64,000 nucleotides of DNA from Filosporella fistucella (taxonomy: Eukaryota; Ascomycota; Leotiomycetes; Helotiales), in the NCBI GenBank assembly GCA_030077755.1, contig JAQJZZ010000010.1, forward strand, positions 2,914,001-2,978,000. Reading direction: 5' to 3'. Shown here piece by piece: positions 25,138 to 36,334 of this stretch. Each line of letters opens with the position of its first letter. The first letter of the stretch is position 1. The notes under the pieces were generated by a model. The model searched no databases, was not told the DNA's origin, and saw only the letters and a list, made by a program, of their open reading frames with translations. The translations under genes were made by a program, and so were the position numbers.

Positions 25138-25512
25138 ATGGTCCGTCTACTACCCAGCATCTTACTTTCCCTCTCTTCCCTCACGTAAGTCCCCTTCTCT
25201 TGCGTCCATCCTCCCACAATCTAATACCAAACCCACAGCTCTCTCTCCCTCGCCTCCCCCATCGAAGAAGTCGCGGAAGCCGTTGCCCGCACCACAACAA
25301 GCTGCACCCAATACACCACTGTCGTAACCTACGCATCTGAGCGTACAAGAACTGTAGAAAAGACATCTACGCTGTATTACGTGTATCCGACTGCTACAAC
25401 GGTGTTGTATGCTACGAACACTAGTACTATCGTTTATACAGAGACCAGGACGAGGGAGAGACCGAAGACCGAGACGGAGGTTGTTAGTCAATGTTATATT
25501 AGGGGGAAATAG
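25138..25512 (+). CDS. Small secreted Thr/Tyr-rich protein
   Basis: Two exons, 25138-25184 and 25239-25512, joined across a GTAAGT..CACAG intron of 54 bp, give 106 aa. The N-terminus MVRLLPSILLSLSSLTSLSLASP is a clear signal peptide. The mature part is dominated by Thr, Tyr, Val and Ser with loosely repeated TTVVTY / TSTLYYVY / TSTIVYTET segments. There is one Cys near the start (TSCTQY) and one near the end (SQCYIRGK), a spacing that could allow a single disulfide. It has the size and character of a candidate cell-surface or effector-like protein. I do not recognise a family and infer no activity. An open frame on the opposite strand is a shadow of this biased composition. Confidence 0.72.
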
Positions 25513-27727
25513 AGTTTGAGAGAGGGGACAGAGGAGAGGGGAGGGATGAGAGGAGGTTGATGAGAATTGATGGGGTCATGGAGGTAGAAGGGATATAATT
25601 ATCACCTTGATACAAAAGATTCACTTCACCATTTACACGTCTGCTTCAATCTCCATGGCATGAGCTCTTTTTAGTCATATTCTGGACGTTTGATTTGAAG
25701 AGTAAGGTAGCAAATTCTGAGAGATAACTCATATACCTTGGACAGTCATCTGATCCGCTCAAGGCTAGGTTTATTCAAGCTATGGTCTATTGAACTCCTA
25801 GATGGACACAAGTGTAACATGAAATTTATGATCTGTCGAGTGGTATTATAGGAAATTGATCTATTGTTTACGAATATGAAAGGGTGCGGAAAGTCACCTG
25901 AGAAGAGCATGCGCATCAACTTATATTTATCGCGAATCGCGATGCAAACAATGTAAATGAACAATTACCAGCCAAGGGCAACAATTGTTTCTCTACACCT
26001 GAGATTTATTCGTATTCATGAAACCAAGTCTAGACTTTTGGAGAGGTATCCTTCTTTGCACGTGATATAATAGTAGCAATGGATATATACATTATCTCAT
26101 ATCGAACTTAACGCCTAGATATTTGAAGCTTTATCACGGCTTGAATATTTGGTTGTATTTGAAAACTATAATCCTGCGGGTAGATGTAAAATTTAGCAAT
26201 CTGGCTTGAGAAGCAGGGGTGGAGGTCACTGATAGAACTGGTAGAGATGATGCCCATAAGCCGAAATCATAGGGCAGAGGCTACAATAGAGCGAGGATTA
26301 TGTTGGGTATAATGTAGGTATAATGTGAAATTTGGCCATGGCAGATAATATTTAGTTGTACAAAGTAATGTTGATATTTAGGTGAGACGACACGCGATGT
26401 GACATGGAGCTGGGGGTTTTAGGGTGCGGCATTCGCCTCCAAAGATCTTTCCTCCTACAACAACTACAACCTTCCTCCTTTCTGTTGACAGGATCAATCG
26501 CTCTGAGGTCCGCTGGCTGCTGGTATACGTGAATATACTATGTAAATGTTCATATTTACGCTGTTTGAACGCAAATCTGGTGTTCGTTAATAGCCTTGCA
26601 TTTTGTATGCGTTTCTGGAACGAGTGCCCAGCTATGGCCTCTATTCTTCACAACTATAGCAGTTATTCTATTTTTTAATTTGTCCTTTTGTTGAAAAATT
26701 TCCTGACGTGGATCCCCGTTGGCATGTCTCAAGGGTATGATCTGGGGCTCAATCAAAACGAATTCCGTTGCTTCGGAGATGCACATCGGGCTCCATTGAG
26801 CGCTGACTCCCTAGCAATATACTGATGTATGTTGTCAACCATTCATCCTTTCACAAGTCTGAATAGGTGCAATCTGCTGGCTGTTCCTTGGGATTAGTTA
26901 CATGCATAGCAAGTGATACATCAATTCAAGCTTGCTCACCGCTAGACGCCAACCTGCTTCTTTGCGTCCACTGATGTATGTCTTTCTGTCTCAAATCCTT
27001 GAACGCTGTTATCGCATGTGAACGGGATATTGACATATTCTATGCTAACCGCGATTGGCTTGTTCTCATCTGTCAAGAGATATGATTGCGGATCGAGCCG
27101 AACCGGATCGTAATAAGGCTGATCTTACCCCGCGTTGTGTCTCTGATAGTAACCAGTCATGATATGTTGATAGAACTTACTGGCTGTTTGAGGTTGCACT
27201 ACAGAAGCGGTGTCAAACCATCCCCAATGGCAGTTGATGCTATCTTGAGATGGCTACAGCTACAGTGCAAAGATGCTTTAGTGCGACGTGTCTGGGCTCA
27301 TCTCAATACTATTGTCGGATGCAGGTCTTCATTTCCGTCATGTTTGATTGGGAAGGGAAAACCTTTGGATGGTTAAATCATGCGGGCTCGCTACTTCAGC
27401 TAGCCTCTTTGTTCCAATGCTTCATGATCTCACAGAGTTATCTGCTGTTGAAGTCTGCTGACCAGATATCTTGGTGCACATACAGCTAAATACAGAACGC
27501 CATTGCTTACTTTCCCCGACACTATTGCCCTTTTCGTCCATTTTCGCAGCATGCAGCTACCTGTTGGTATAGCGGAAAATCGTGCCAATCGTGCCTGCTA
27601 TATAAACCTCCCGAATGCTCTCCTTGGAAAAGATGGACTTCTCTGAAGAATTACACAATCAATTCTTCAATAAGCCTAAACCTACACTTATCACAATCCA
27701 CGTATCGCCCAGATTCAATAAACGAAG
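25513..27727. other. Intergenic region upstream of tyrosinase
   Basis: This 2.2-kb stretch has no supported gene. It includes the 3' UTR of the small secreted gene, AT-rich sequence around 26000-26350 and short frames without motifs. The tyrosinase TATA box sits at 27598-27608. Confidence 0.5.
27598..27608 (+). promoter_or_regulatory. TATA box of the tyrosinase gene
   Basis: GCTATATAAAC lies about 120-130 bases before the tyrosinase ATG at 27728, consistent with a core promoter. A short upstream frame (27615-27857) overlaps the leader and the first exon in another phase. Confidence 0.55.
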
Positions 27728-30062
27728 ATGGCAACGTATCCTATCACTGGTATTCCGGTTCAGCCTGGTGTCAAGATTCCTCAACGCCGTGAGATCAATG
27801 ACTGGTATGCCGACAAAAAGAATGAAAAGCAAGTGTCGCTTTTCATGCATGCCATGACAACATTCAAAAGCAAACCGGTCACTGAGTTGTTGTCATTCTT
27901 CCAGATTGCAGGTCAGTTTTACTACCACTTTCTCAACTGATTGGTCTCACAAAAGTACAGGCATTCACTCATATCCTCTTGTCCCATGGGATGGAGAGAA
28001 TGGTCCCTTGGAACCTGAAGGAACGAATCCCTTTCCAGGCTTTTGCAATCATAACATGATCACTTTCCCCACTTGGCACCGACCTTATATGCTACTATAC
28101 GAGGTCAAGAAATCGACTAAAAGTTGAAAGTTATAACTGACATCAAATAGCAAGTCATTCACAACCACATGCTGGGTCAGATCGATAGCTGGATCAAAGC
28201 GGGTAAACTCACAGACAAGGCTGAGATTCAAGAATGGTTCTCCGCAGCATCTACATTCCGTCTCCCATATTGGGATTGGGCACGCCAATCTGGTGAACCT
28301 AAGAAGTTCCGTCTGCCCCTTGCCTGCTACGAAAATCCTGTCGTTTTGGCCTCGCCAGGTGGACCCCTCATAAAAGACAAGATTCCCAATCCCCTCGTCG
28401 GTTTTCAAAATCCCACCACGGATCCAAAGACTGGCAAACGGGTTGCGATGGGTGACAAAACTTTCATGGGAGTAAATACCATCCATGATAATGACACTGG
28501 GACACCAGTGCTTCCTGTAAGTTAGCCACTCCGGCGTGTTGTTCAATCTGACATAAACCAGTGGAGCAAGTGTGTTGGTACGAGCCGGTTTGGGATCAAG
28601 GAAGGAACAACGGATTGGGTCGACGGAATCAACGACTACGTCCAGGTGGAAGCTGCTTTGAATGATCCTCTTTGGTATGGTAACGGGAGTGGATCGTTCG
28701 CCGATGCAGTATCTCGTATGTTCACACCTGGATACTTGAACTCATGGAGTACATTCTCCTCTACAGTGCACAATAGTCCGACCGATACGCTGAACTCGGA
28801 CTATATGTCACTTGAATACATCCACAATATTGTCCACGTAAGTCATAAAGGGGAATTGAATATCTACAACCAATTAAGTTTTAATAGAACACAGTTGGTG
28901 GTATCAACATGACAGCCCCACCACCAACCAGCCCGGGTTACAAAGGAGTTGGACTGGGCCATATGTCTGATGTCCCTGTCGCTGCCTTTGATCCTATATT
29001 CTGGTTTCATCATTGGTGGGTACTGGCTTGTCATCACTTTGAGAGATTTGTATCTAATATGAAGATAGTAACATCGACCGTCTGGCAGCAATTTGGCAGA
29101 GATTGCATCCTGACTTGTGGTTTGATAAACTTCAAACCGGTGATCCTCGGCCAGAAGACAAGCTGAGCCCATTCCACACAAACAAGGAACGCGGGTTCTG
29201 GACCTCAGACCTTGCCAAAGATTGGACCAAACTTCACTATGAATACGATGATCTTGTGCCCAAAGCTAGTGCTTTGAAGTCGGATGGCTCAGTCGACCAA
29301 GTTAAATATATTGCTGACCTTCGTGCTCACCTTCATGATCTCTACCCCAGTACTCGCCAGATTGTTCAGAAGGAGGTCCCTGGATACAAGCTCACCGACA
29401 ATACCTTCCATGATTATATCATTAACGTTATATATGATCGATATGCTCTCAATGGTCGTGCTTACTCTATTCTTTTCTTCTGTAAGTCTCAAGTTCCTTC
29501 ATTTTAATTTTCTGAAATTCAATTGATCACTTTCGCAGTGGGCGACCCTCCAGAGAACTTGGCAGGGTACGCCACTCACAAAAACTTCCTCGGGAGTGTG
29601 TATACTTTCAGTGCTCCAGTTGTAACACGCAACGGTATCACCGCAGGGTGCGATAACTGCGCCCGTCAACAAGCCAAAGGCATTCTCTCCAGAGCTCAGA
29701 TCCCCCTCACTCTCCCTCTCTTAGGAAAAGTCACAGCCGAGCCTCCCACACCGGATCCAACTTGGACACCACTCACTCCCTCAGATCTCTCCCCAGAGAG
29801 AGTCGACACGATTCTCGATGTCGAACTCCAATGGCGATTCGTAGAGATTGGTGGGAGAGAAGTAGATGCGAGTGAGCTGCCTAGAACGGAGATTGCTGTG
29901 TTGTACGGAACGGGACATTTGCAGGTTGGAGATAGCAGGAGTGCGATGCCGAGATATGGGGGTTATAAGAGATTGAGAAAGGCTACGGAGAAGAATGGAC
30001 GGTCGAGAAGGGGATACCTGAGTGGTCCTAATAGCATTATTCAAGACGACCCAGGTGTTTGA
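27728..30062 (+). CDS. Tyrosinase (type-3 copper monophenol/catechol oxidase)
   Basis: Hydroxylates monophenols and oxidises o-diphenols to quinones, feeding melanin formation. Seven exons (27728-27911, 27961-28103, 28151-28516, 28562-28837, 28888-29015, 29069-29481, 29539-30062) give 677 aa. CuA ligands are His64 (AGIHSYPL), His92 (FCNHN) and His101 (PTWHRPYM). Cys90 two residues before His92 is the expected thioether partner. CuB ligands are His319 and His323 (YIHNIVH) and the His pair in DPIFWFHHCNIDR, whose Cys codon is split by the fifth intron. There is no signal peptide, so the enzyme is probably cytosolic or released late, as in other fungal tyrosinases made as proenzymes. The C-terminal 200 residues form the lid/tail domain. 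A TATA box precedes the gene. No other melanin genes flank it. Confidence 0.93.
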
Positions 30063-30520
30063 GGGATTTTGGCGGGTTGGAAAAGGCGATCAAAAGATGT
30101 CAAAACGGTGATTGTTGACGAGTTTCATAGCATCTAGGTACTGAAGTGAGTTTTTGGTTGACCAAGCACCTATCATTCGATGTGAAGATATGATTTGAAT
30201 CCCGGAATAGGTGTGAGTTCAAAGACTGATGCTCACCCGGAATTGGTATCGATTCAAGTTTAATTTCCTTGCTGGGGAGCTTAGCAAGAACCTTATTCGT
30301 GAATAAGCTCCAACAATATGTTTTCATGTAAGCCCCCTCAATGGTAGCCTTCTGTAAGCAAAACCATTAAGACCTTGCTGCTCTTGATACTAATGTCACG
30401 TCGTAGCTTCAACAAGCCTAGTCGATCACTTGACATATATATCTCCTGTGAGAAACTCCATGAACCTCAATATTACAGCTCCAGAGTTCACTTTCATTAT
30501 ATAATCTTAGAACATACACC
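30063..30520. other. Intergenic region between tyrosinase and NTF2-like gene
   Basis: This 460-base AT-rich stretch with TATA-like elements (ATATATAT near 30438 and TATATAA near 30499) lies before the NTF2-like gene. No gene is visible. Confidence 0.5.
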
Positions 30521-31043
30521 ATGGCTTCTACCAAACCCTCTGGAAACACTCTTCATAAACGAAAAACTATCCTCTCTCTCTGCCACCTCTTCCTCTCAGG
30601 AATCAAGTCCCGTGACCCAGCCCTCATGCAAACTCTAATCCTTCCCTCCGGCCACGCAGTCCTCACTCAACCTTCCTCTCCCTCCTCCACCACTATCAGC
30701 CCGTCCCAGAAACCTACTTTACATCACCCTCCCAACTTGATAGATCTAAACATAACTGATTCCTCCCTGGAAGTAGAAGAAAACATCGCATCAGCCGAAT
30801 GGGAAGAATACGACGATGGAGAACTCTATGGTGGAAGGAAGGCTGAGACTAAGGTCGATGGCGATATTGCAGTTGCGTGGACACCGTATGTAGTTCGCAT
30901 TGGGGAAAAGCTTCATCATGACGGGACGAATGTATGGACGTTTATGAGGAGAATTGACGGGGAGAAGAGGGGAGAATTGGGTTTTTACTGCGTTAGCTGA
31001 TACGTATCGAGAAGTGGGAATTGTGGATGTGACAGTAGGATGA
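30521..31043 (+). pseudogene. NTF2/SnoaL-like protein with apparent C-terminal frameshift
   Basis: The frame from ATG 30521 to the stop at 30998-31000 encodes 159 aa. It starts MASTKPSGNTLHKRKTILSL. The segment DIAVAWTPYVVRIGEKLHHDGTNV followed by WTFMRR is characteristic of cone-shaped NTF2/SnoaL-like folds. The family normally ends with a strand like W.I.G.ADT. Here the open frame ends GELGFYCVS, but the next phase from 30978 reads WVFTALADTYREVG and stops at 31043. A single-base indel near 30975 therefore seems to have shifted the last 20 or so residues. No GT..AG intron fits. It may be a true frameshift, a strain variant or a sequencing error; the shortened 159-aa protein may still be made. 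Function unknown. Confidence 0.55.
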
Positions 31044-31145
31044 AATTATGATTATATAAATCTTCTAAACTTGCAATATCAAAACTCCACCGGGTATCAG
31101 AGACAACAGAACTGAAAAGCAAGAAAAAGATGGAAATCGGGAACA

Positions 31146-33194
31146 TTAAAATTTCTTCTTCATCTTCTCCCTCTCCTTCTGTTGTGCCAACCTCTCAGCT
31201 AATCCCTGTTTGACTCTCATACTCTTCTCCAATTTCTCCATCATCTCCCTCGCTTTCTTGTACTTTTCATTTTTCTTCCCCAAACAACTTTCAAAGCCCT
31301 TAACAGCCTTCCCGAGATGAAATTTCGCTTTATTCCATTCCTTCATATCGTATAGTACCAATCCCATTAGCTCATACGCGTCGAAAGTGATTTCTTTCTC
31401 AGCAAGATTATGTTCTTTCAAAATAACGATGCAAGCGTGTAGGGATTGAGTTGCGGGCACATTTTGGCCTTGTTTGTGGAGACAAGACGCGAGATCGAGG
31501 TGGCATGTTGCTCTTACTTTGCCATTTCCATAGCCTCCTTTGTCATTCAACTCAATTCGTTTGCGGAGATAGGTTTCTGCTTCTGCGTACTCGTGGCGGA
31601 AAGAATGCGCTTGGATGGCAATAAGGAGCGCTTCGTTCATACTCTCTGCATCATCTCGATGCCATCTTTCTAAGCTCCAGATGTGTTCCACAATCTCCAA
31701 GGCTTGCTCTACTCGCCTCCTCTTCATCGCTACCACGCAAGACTGGATATTCTGCTTGATGAGTAAATGATCTGAAGTTGGTAATTCGCTTAGATATCCC
31801 AGATTCTCGCGCACAACATCGCGAGCAGAATCATATGAACCCATTTTGAATAGTAGACCAGCGAGCTTATATCGAGCTTGACAAGACTCCATAGAAGTCT
31901 GTCCCAATCTTCTGTTCCGTCTGACAACCAGATCCCAATTCCACTGCTCAGCATCCGGAAACTTCTCCAGTAGCTCAGCGATATCGCCCAGTAGAAGGAG
32001 AGTATTCATAGATTTGAAGCTGAATCTCCCTGTCAACCTCTCACTTTCCGTCAGATCAAGCACAAGCTGCGTATATATCCTCGCCATTTCGGCTCTACCC
32101 CATGAATCATCTTTGACTTGAAAGCTTGTGATCCTTCTTTTCGTTTTCTCGTACAAGAACTCCATCTCTACTTCCCTAGCTCGGAGCCGGGGATCTAGAG
32201 CTGGACACAAGGGAGTTGGTCGACACCACCAAAAGACAGGCATACACCCCGCATCTGGAGCTTGCATTCCGTCCTCATTACCATCCATAGGAGGAGGCGC
32301 ATACGTTCTTTTCCTCCCTCTGGCGCGCATTATCGCACAACATCTACTCCCATCATAATCCTGGAAACAGACTCCAAAATTCCAAGACTTGTTTTCCGGT
32401 ACCGACGTGTCGATGAAATTTTGCAGTGCAGAAGAAGTCTCAAACCAAAGCCAGGATGTACCGAGACTTTCAAGGCTATCGTGAAGATGTTTGTACTCCT
32501 CTGGTATGAGTGTTGAAGAATTGAATGACGACGAGGATGTAGACATTCGAACCAATTGATCAGTTGCTACTAATGTCTTGGCACTCTCTCTCCAACGATT
32601 TCTCGCAAACCCGCGTGTCTGCTCTCGGAGAGTAATAGCATTGAATCCAAAATCTGGACCTAAAAGAACAGCGCTCGTACCCCAAAACGTCATATCCTCA
32701 GGTTTTGGGACTTTGCTGGAACGACTGTTCTCAGTGCGGCTGGTGATTGAATGCTCGTAGTCTTTCGTATCGCGAAGTGCAGCGTCGTATAGAGAATCAT
32801 GTTCAGATGCTGAATCCTCGTGAGAAGATTCATGGATACTCATAGCTTGCAACCCTAGATCACCACCATCATCCAACTCATCTTTCTCGTCGAGCAGCAT
32901 GTCCCCTTCAGCAACCTGGACCTCTTCATCCTGACAAATAGCATCAGAGTGCCATGCCATTTGATCATCGTGCTCGCCCTGCTCCTCCGTTCGACCCTTA
33001 AGATCTTCATCGAAATCCTCGAAAACGACTTTCGTCCCCAACGAGCTGCTCCTTGCCTTATACCCTTCAACCTCCTCCATTCCACTCCTTCTTTTCACCT
33101 CGACCGTCCTCCTCCTCCCCGCATGTCCAGGATTCGACCATTTCTTTCCCACCGCAGACACCGAGAGATATCTCTCGTAGAAATGGCGTCCCAT
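31146..33194 (-). CDS. Uncharacterised 682-aa protein with TPR-like C-terminal half
   Basis: Single-exon 682-aa protein from ATG 33194. Residues 1-170 are acidic and disordered (Glu/Asp/Ser-rich). Residues 170-330 form a compact, Trp- and Cys-containing region (TSWLWFETSSALQNFI, GVCFQDYDGSRCC). From about 400 to 650, helix pairs such as KLAGLLFKMGSYDSARDVVR and DAYELMGLVLYDMKEWNKAK read as tetratricopeptide-like repeats. The C-terminus is a Lys/Glu-rich coiled coil ending in a basic cluster (REKMKKKF). I do not recognise a named family. TPR-like repeats suggest a protein-binding scaffold; no enzymatic residues are evident. Codon use and the long intact frame argue that it is a real gene. Confidence 0.8.
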   Translation of the reverse strand: MGRHFYERYLSVSAVGKKWSNPGHAGRRRTVEVKRRSGMEEVEGYKARSSSLGTKVVFEDFDEDLKGRTEEQGEHDDQMAWHSDAICQDEEVQVAEGDMLLDEKDELDDGGDLGLQAMSIHESSHEDSASEHDSLYDAALRDTKDYEHSITSRTENSRSSKVPKPEDMTFWGTSAVLLGPDFGFNAITLREQTRGFARNRWRESAKTLVATDQLVRMSTSSSSFNSSTLIPEEYKHLHDSLESLGTSWLWFETSSALQNFIDTSVPENKSWNFGVCFQDYDGSRCCAIMRARGRKRTYAPPPMDGNEDGMQAPDAGCMPVFWWCRPTPLCPALDPRLRAREVEMEFLYEKTKRRITSFQVKDDSWGRAEMARIYTQLVLDLTESERLTGRFSFKSMNTLLLLGDIAELLEKFPDAEQWNWDLVVRRNRRLGQTSMESCQARYKLAGLLFKMGSYDSARDVVRENLGYLSELPTSDHLLIKQNIQSCVVAMKRRRVEQALEIVEHIWSLERWHRDDAESMNEALLIAIQAHSFRHEYAEAETYLRKRIELNDKGGYGNGKVRATCHLDLASCLHKQGQNVPATQSLHACIVILKEHNLAEKEITFDAYELMGLVLYDMKEWNKAKFHLGKAVKGFESCLGKKNEKYKKAREMMEKLEKSMRVKQGLAERLAQQKEREKMKKKF

Positions 33195-33612
33195 GGCAAT
33201 TTTCTGAGAGAACCATCAAAATGCCAAGCGAGCTCTGCTCCGCCCTTACATGCGCTCGTTGGCATATGTATAGAAGCATGTCTTGGATGACTCGCTGAAG
33301 AAGAAAACAATTGTGTCACTGAGAATTAATAGGAAATTTCTGTCCCACGCCAAAATGACTTTATTTGGTAGAGGACCAGCCACCCCACCCCATAATTGGA
33401 AGAGACATAAATGAAGAGATTGTGGAAGTGGGACACGCCAGACGAGGATTGAAAGACAAAAATTGGGAGAAATGGGACGTCAAAACCAACCTCGTGACTG
33501 TACTGCGTTGCTTTTTTGATTCTCGACTTGAAATGTCTAACAAATGGGAGGCAACACAAATGATTTCATTTCCGACGCCAAACAAGCCAATCTCATTGTA
33601 TTCGGCTCGATT
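33195..33612. other. Intergenic region between two minus-strand genes
   Basis: This 420-base stretch holds the 3' UTR of the amidase and the promoter of the TPR-like gene. Short frames here are shadows. Nothing else is supported. Confidence 0.55.
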
Positions 33613-35288
33613 CTAGACCCCATATTTCAATTCTTTCCAAGTGTACGCTTTTTCCCAACTAGCGGCCACCTTTAGACAGGTTAAATCCTCGAATTTTCGT
33701 CCAACAACTTGTAGACCAGTGGGTAACAACACATTCTTATCATCACGAGCTGGGACATATCCGACAGGAAGACTCAGGCCAGGATGCCCAGATGAATTGA
33801 ATGTTGCGGTATTGTAAGTTGCGCCGATGGTCCGACTTAACATTTTCAGTGGTCCCAGTGTTCTGCCGCCCTTTGGTTCGATCTTGACAGGTGGGATAAT
33901 AATAGTTGGCATGACGAGGACATCCACATCTCTGAAGGCACGCTCATATTCATCATTCAATTTCCTGAGGAGATTCGTACAACGTGCGTGCAATGGACCA
34001 CCGAACCTTTGTTGCAGGAACAAGCCTCGCAGGTAAATGTTCTGTCCTCCTGGACCTAAAGCATCAAATGCTTCTTGGCTTAACTTGTCACCGACTTGTC
34101 CTGCTCGGTCTGGAAATAGTAGTTGTTTCCTACCTGAAGGATTGGCGAGGAGACCTTGCGTCGTACCGGCCATTGGAAGTGCTACCATCCAGATCATCCC
34201 GCTGTCCCGATGAAGAGGAATACTGATCTCCTTGACTTCAGCACCTAGCTCTTTCATCTTCTCGATTGCTGCTTTAGATGCGGCAGCCACATTAGAATCC
34301 GTCATTGGATCCTCGAATCCCTCTTTCAAAATTCCGACTTTAATGCCTTTCAAAGGCAATTCCACCTCCCTTTCAATCCACTTCTTGATCTCCTTTCCAA
34401 ACTTCACATGGCCATGTTCCCAGTCTCGTGGCTGCCGATCATCAATCCCATCGTTCCCAGCAATAACCTCGAGTAACGTCGCACAATCTGCTACCGTGTT
34501 CGCCATAGGGCCCGCATGATCGATCGTAGCTTCGAGAGATATACCACCAGTGTAAGGAACTAATCCCCACGTAGGTTTTAATCCCACCAGTCCACAATTA
34601 GCAGATGGCAAACGGATCGAGCCGCCTTGATCAGCACCAATAGCCATATCCACCTCTCCAGAAGCCACCAGTCTGCCAGAACCAGAAGAAGATCCGCCAG
34701 TTGAATATCCATGGGCGTACGGATTATGGACAGGTCCAGTAACAGACGTATCGCTCACTGCCCCGAAACAATTATTCTCGCAAGCTGCTTTACCCGTGAT
34801 AATCCCACTTGCATCTAAAATCCGTGTGACAAGCGTAGCATCCACTTTTGGAACCCAATCCAAGGCTTCATTTCCATTTGTGCATTTCACGCCTGCTACG
34901 GCGATATTGTCTTTTATTGCCAGTGTCTTTCCTTTTAATTCGTCGCTCTTGGGATTTGTACTCCGCGCTTCACATCTCCAAGCCCATCCTCCTTCATCTC
35001 TGTCCTCTTTCTCTGGTAAATAGACTCGGCCCCGGGGATATAGATCGGTGTCAACGACAGGGTAGTAATCTTCTATCTCCAGGATTTCTTTCGCGCAGTG
35101 ATTGAGACCTGAAAGGAGAGCAGACCAGTCTTCGAGTTCAGAAGAGGGGATCGTGAGACCTGCGGAGGTGCTCAAGGAGAGGAGATCATTCGTTGATACT
35201 AAGGATTCCTTTCTACGAGCTTATTAGCACGGTAGCTGACGGGAGGGCGAGGACCATACTGTGCTGCTCCAAGAACGCTGACGGACAT
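33613..35288 (-). CDS. Amidase-signature family amidase
   Basis: Hydrolyses a carboxylic amide to acid and ammonia; the substrate is not predictable from sequence. Exon 1 (35260-35288, MSVSVLGAA plus two bases) joins exon 2 (33613-35212) over a 47-bp intron with a GCTAATAAG branch site, giving 542 aa. Without this exon the frame would have to begin at a TTG. The Ser-cisSer-Lys triad is present: Lys110 in AIKDNIAVAG, the cis-Ser in STGGSSSGSG (184-185) and the nucleophile Ser208 in GADQGGSIRLPSA. There is no signal peptide, so it is probably cytosolic. Neighbours are on the same strand but unrelated. Confidence 0.92.
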
Positions 35289-36334
35289 GATGGCAAATTT
35301 TCAATTGAGGTAGATAATCGCCACCAGACCTAGCACGAGGGAATGGCTCTATATATATGTGATTCATCGGAGATAGAAGACGCGTCGTTATCGCAATGTC
35401 CAGCAGTGGGATGGTCGCAATTTCGCCCTGTGAACTGGTATTGTGCCCACCATCTTGTACTGATTCCGCAAGACCATGATCGCTGTCTGATACTCGGAAA
35501 TGGAAGCTATCGCATACTCGGAGCAATTTGTATCATTTCACGGAAGCTTTGTGAAAGGTTTGTTGTGGAGAGTTATGGTTGTTATCATCGAATCGGCGAT
35601 CGTTCCTATCGTTGTAGGAACTCCGATGGGGTGACATTTCCAGGGCACAAGTGGACAAAAAGTGGAAGTAACCGGCCAAGTTCCGTCCAAGATAGCCTCG
35701 TCAATTGCTCTATAACTTCTGACCCTTTGAAGAACGCATGATAGTATTATTATTTGAAGGACTTTCAGTGGAAAGTATAGTCTAAGACGGGTTACAAAAA
35801 CCAAGACAATTCCGAAAGTCCAGGAATTTGAAGACAAATTAGCTCACCAAAAAGCTCTCTCGTAGGCAGGGCAACAATAATAAGCTTTGCTTCTTAGTAA
35901 CAATTATTTCCACCTCCTAAATACTATACTCTCTTCCTTTAATAACTTTCTTGCTCCTTGCGATCTAACACCAATCCTCCCGACATTTGGTGATTTTAGG
36001 ATCTGCAAATTGAGTTCAGTTCATTTCGTCACTATGCGTGGATGGTGTTGGTTAGATACTCAGCTCCCTCATTCGTTAGCGATTCAAAGGTCTCTTCTAG
36101 TTTGTAGATTTGAAAGTTGAGATTATTGATAAGATGTGATGTATTTTCCGTAAAAATCGTATTTTTTATTGATAACCGCTAGTGAATAAGGGGAAAGAGA
36201 GGATAAACCAAAACTGTCCCTAACCCAAGCCCATCCCTCCATCAATACCCCCATAGCCCCCCCAGAAACGCCCCCAAAATAATACAATCAAGAATCCCCA
36301 AACCTTATATCCTGCCTTTACACTTTCACATCAT
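35289..36334. other. Intergenic region downstream of the fusion gene
   Basis: One kilobase holding the amidase promoter and the 3' UTR of the large fusion gene. A 132-codon plus-strand frame at 35343-35741 has an equally open complement and no motif. I see no gene. Confidence 0.5.
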
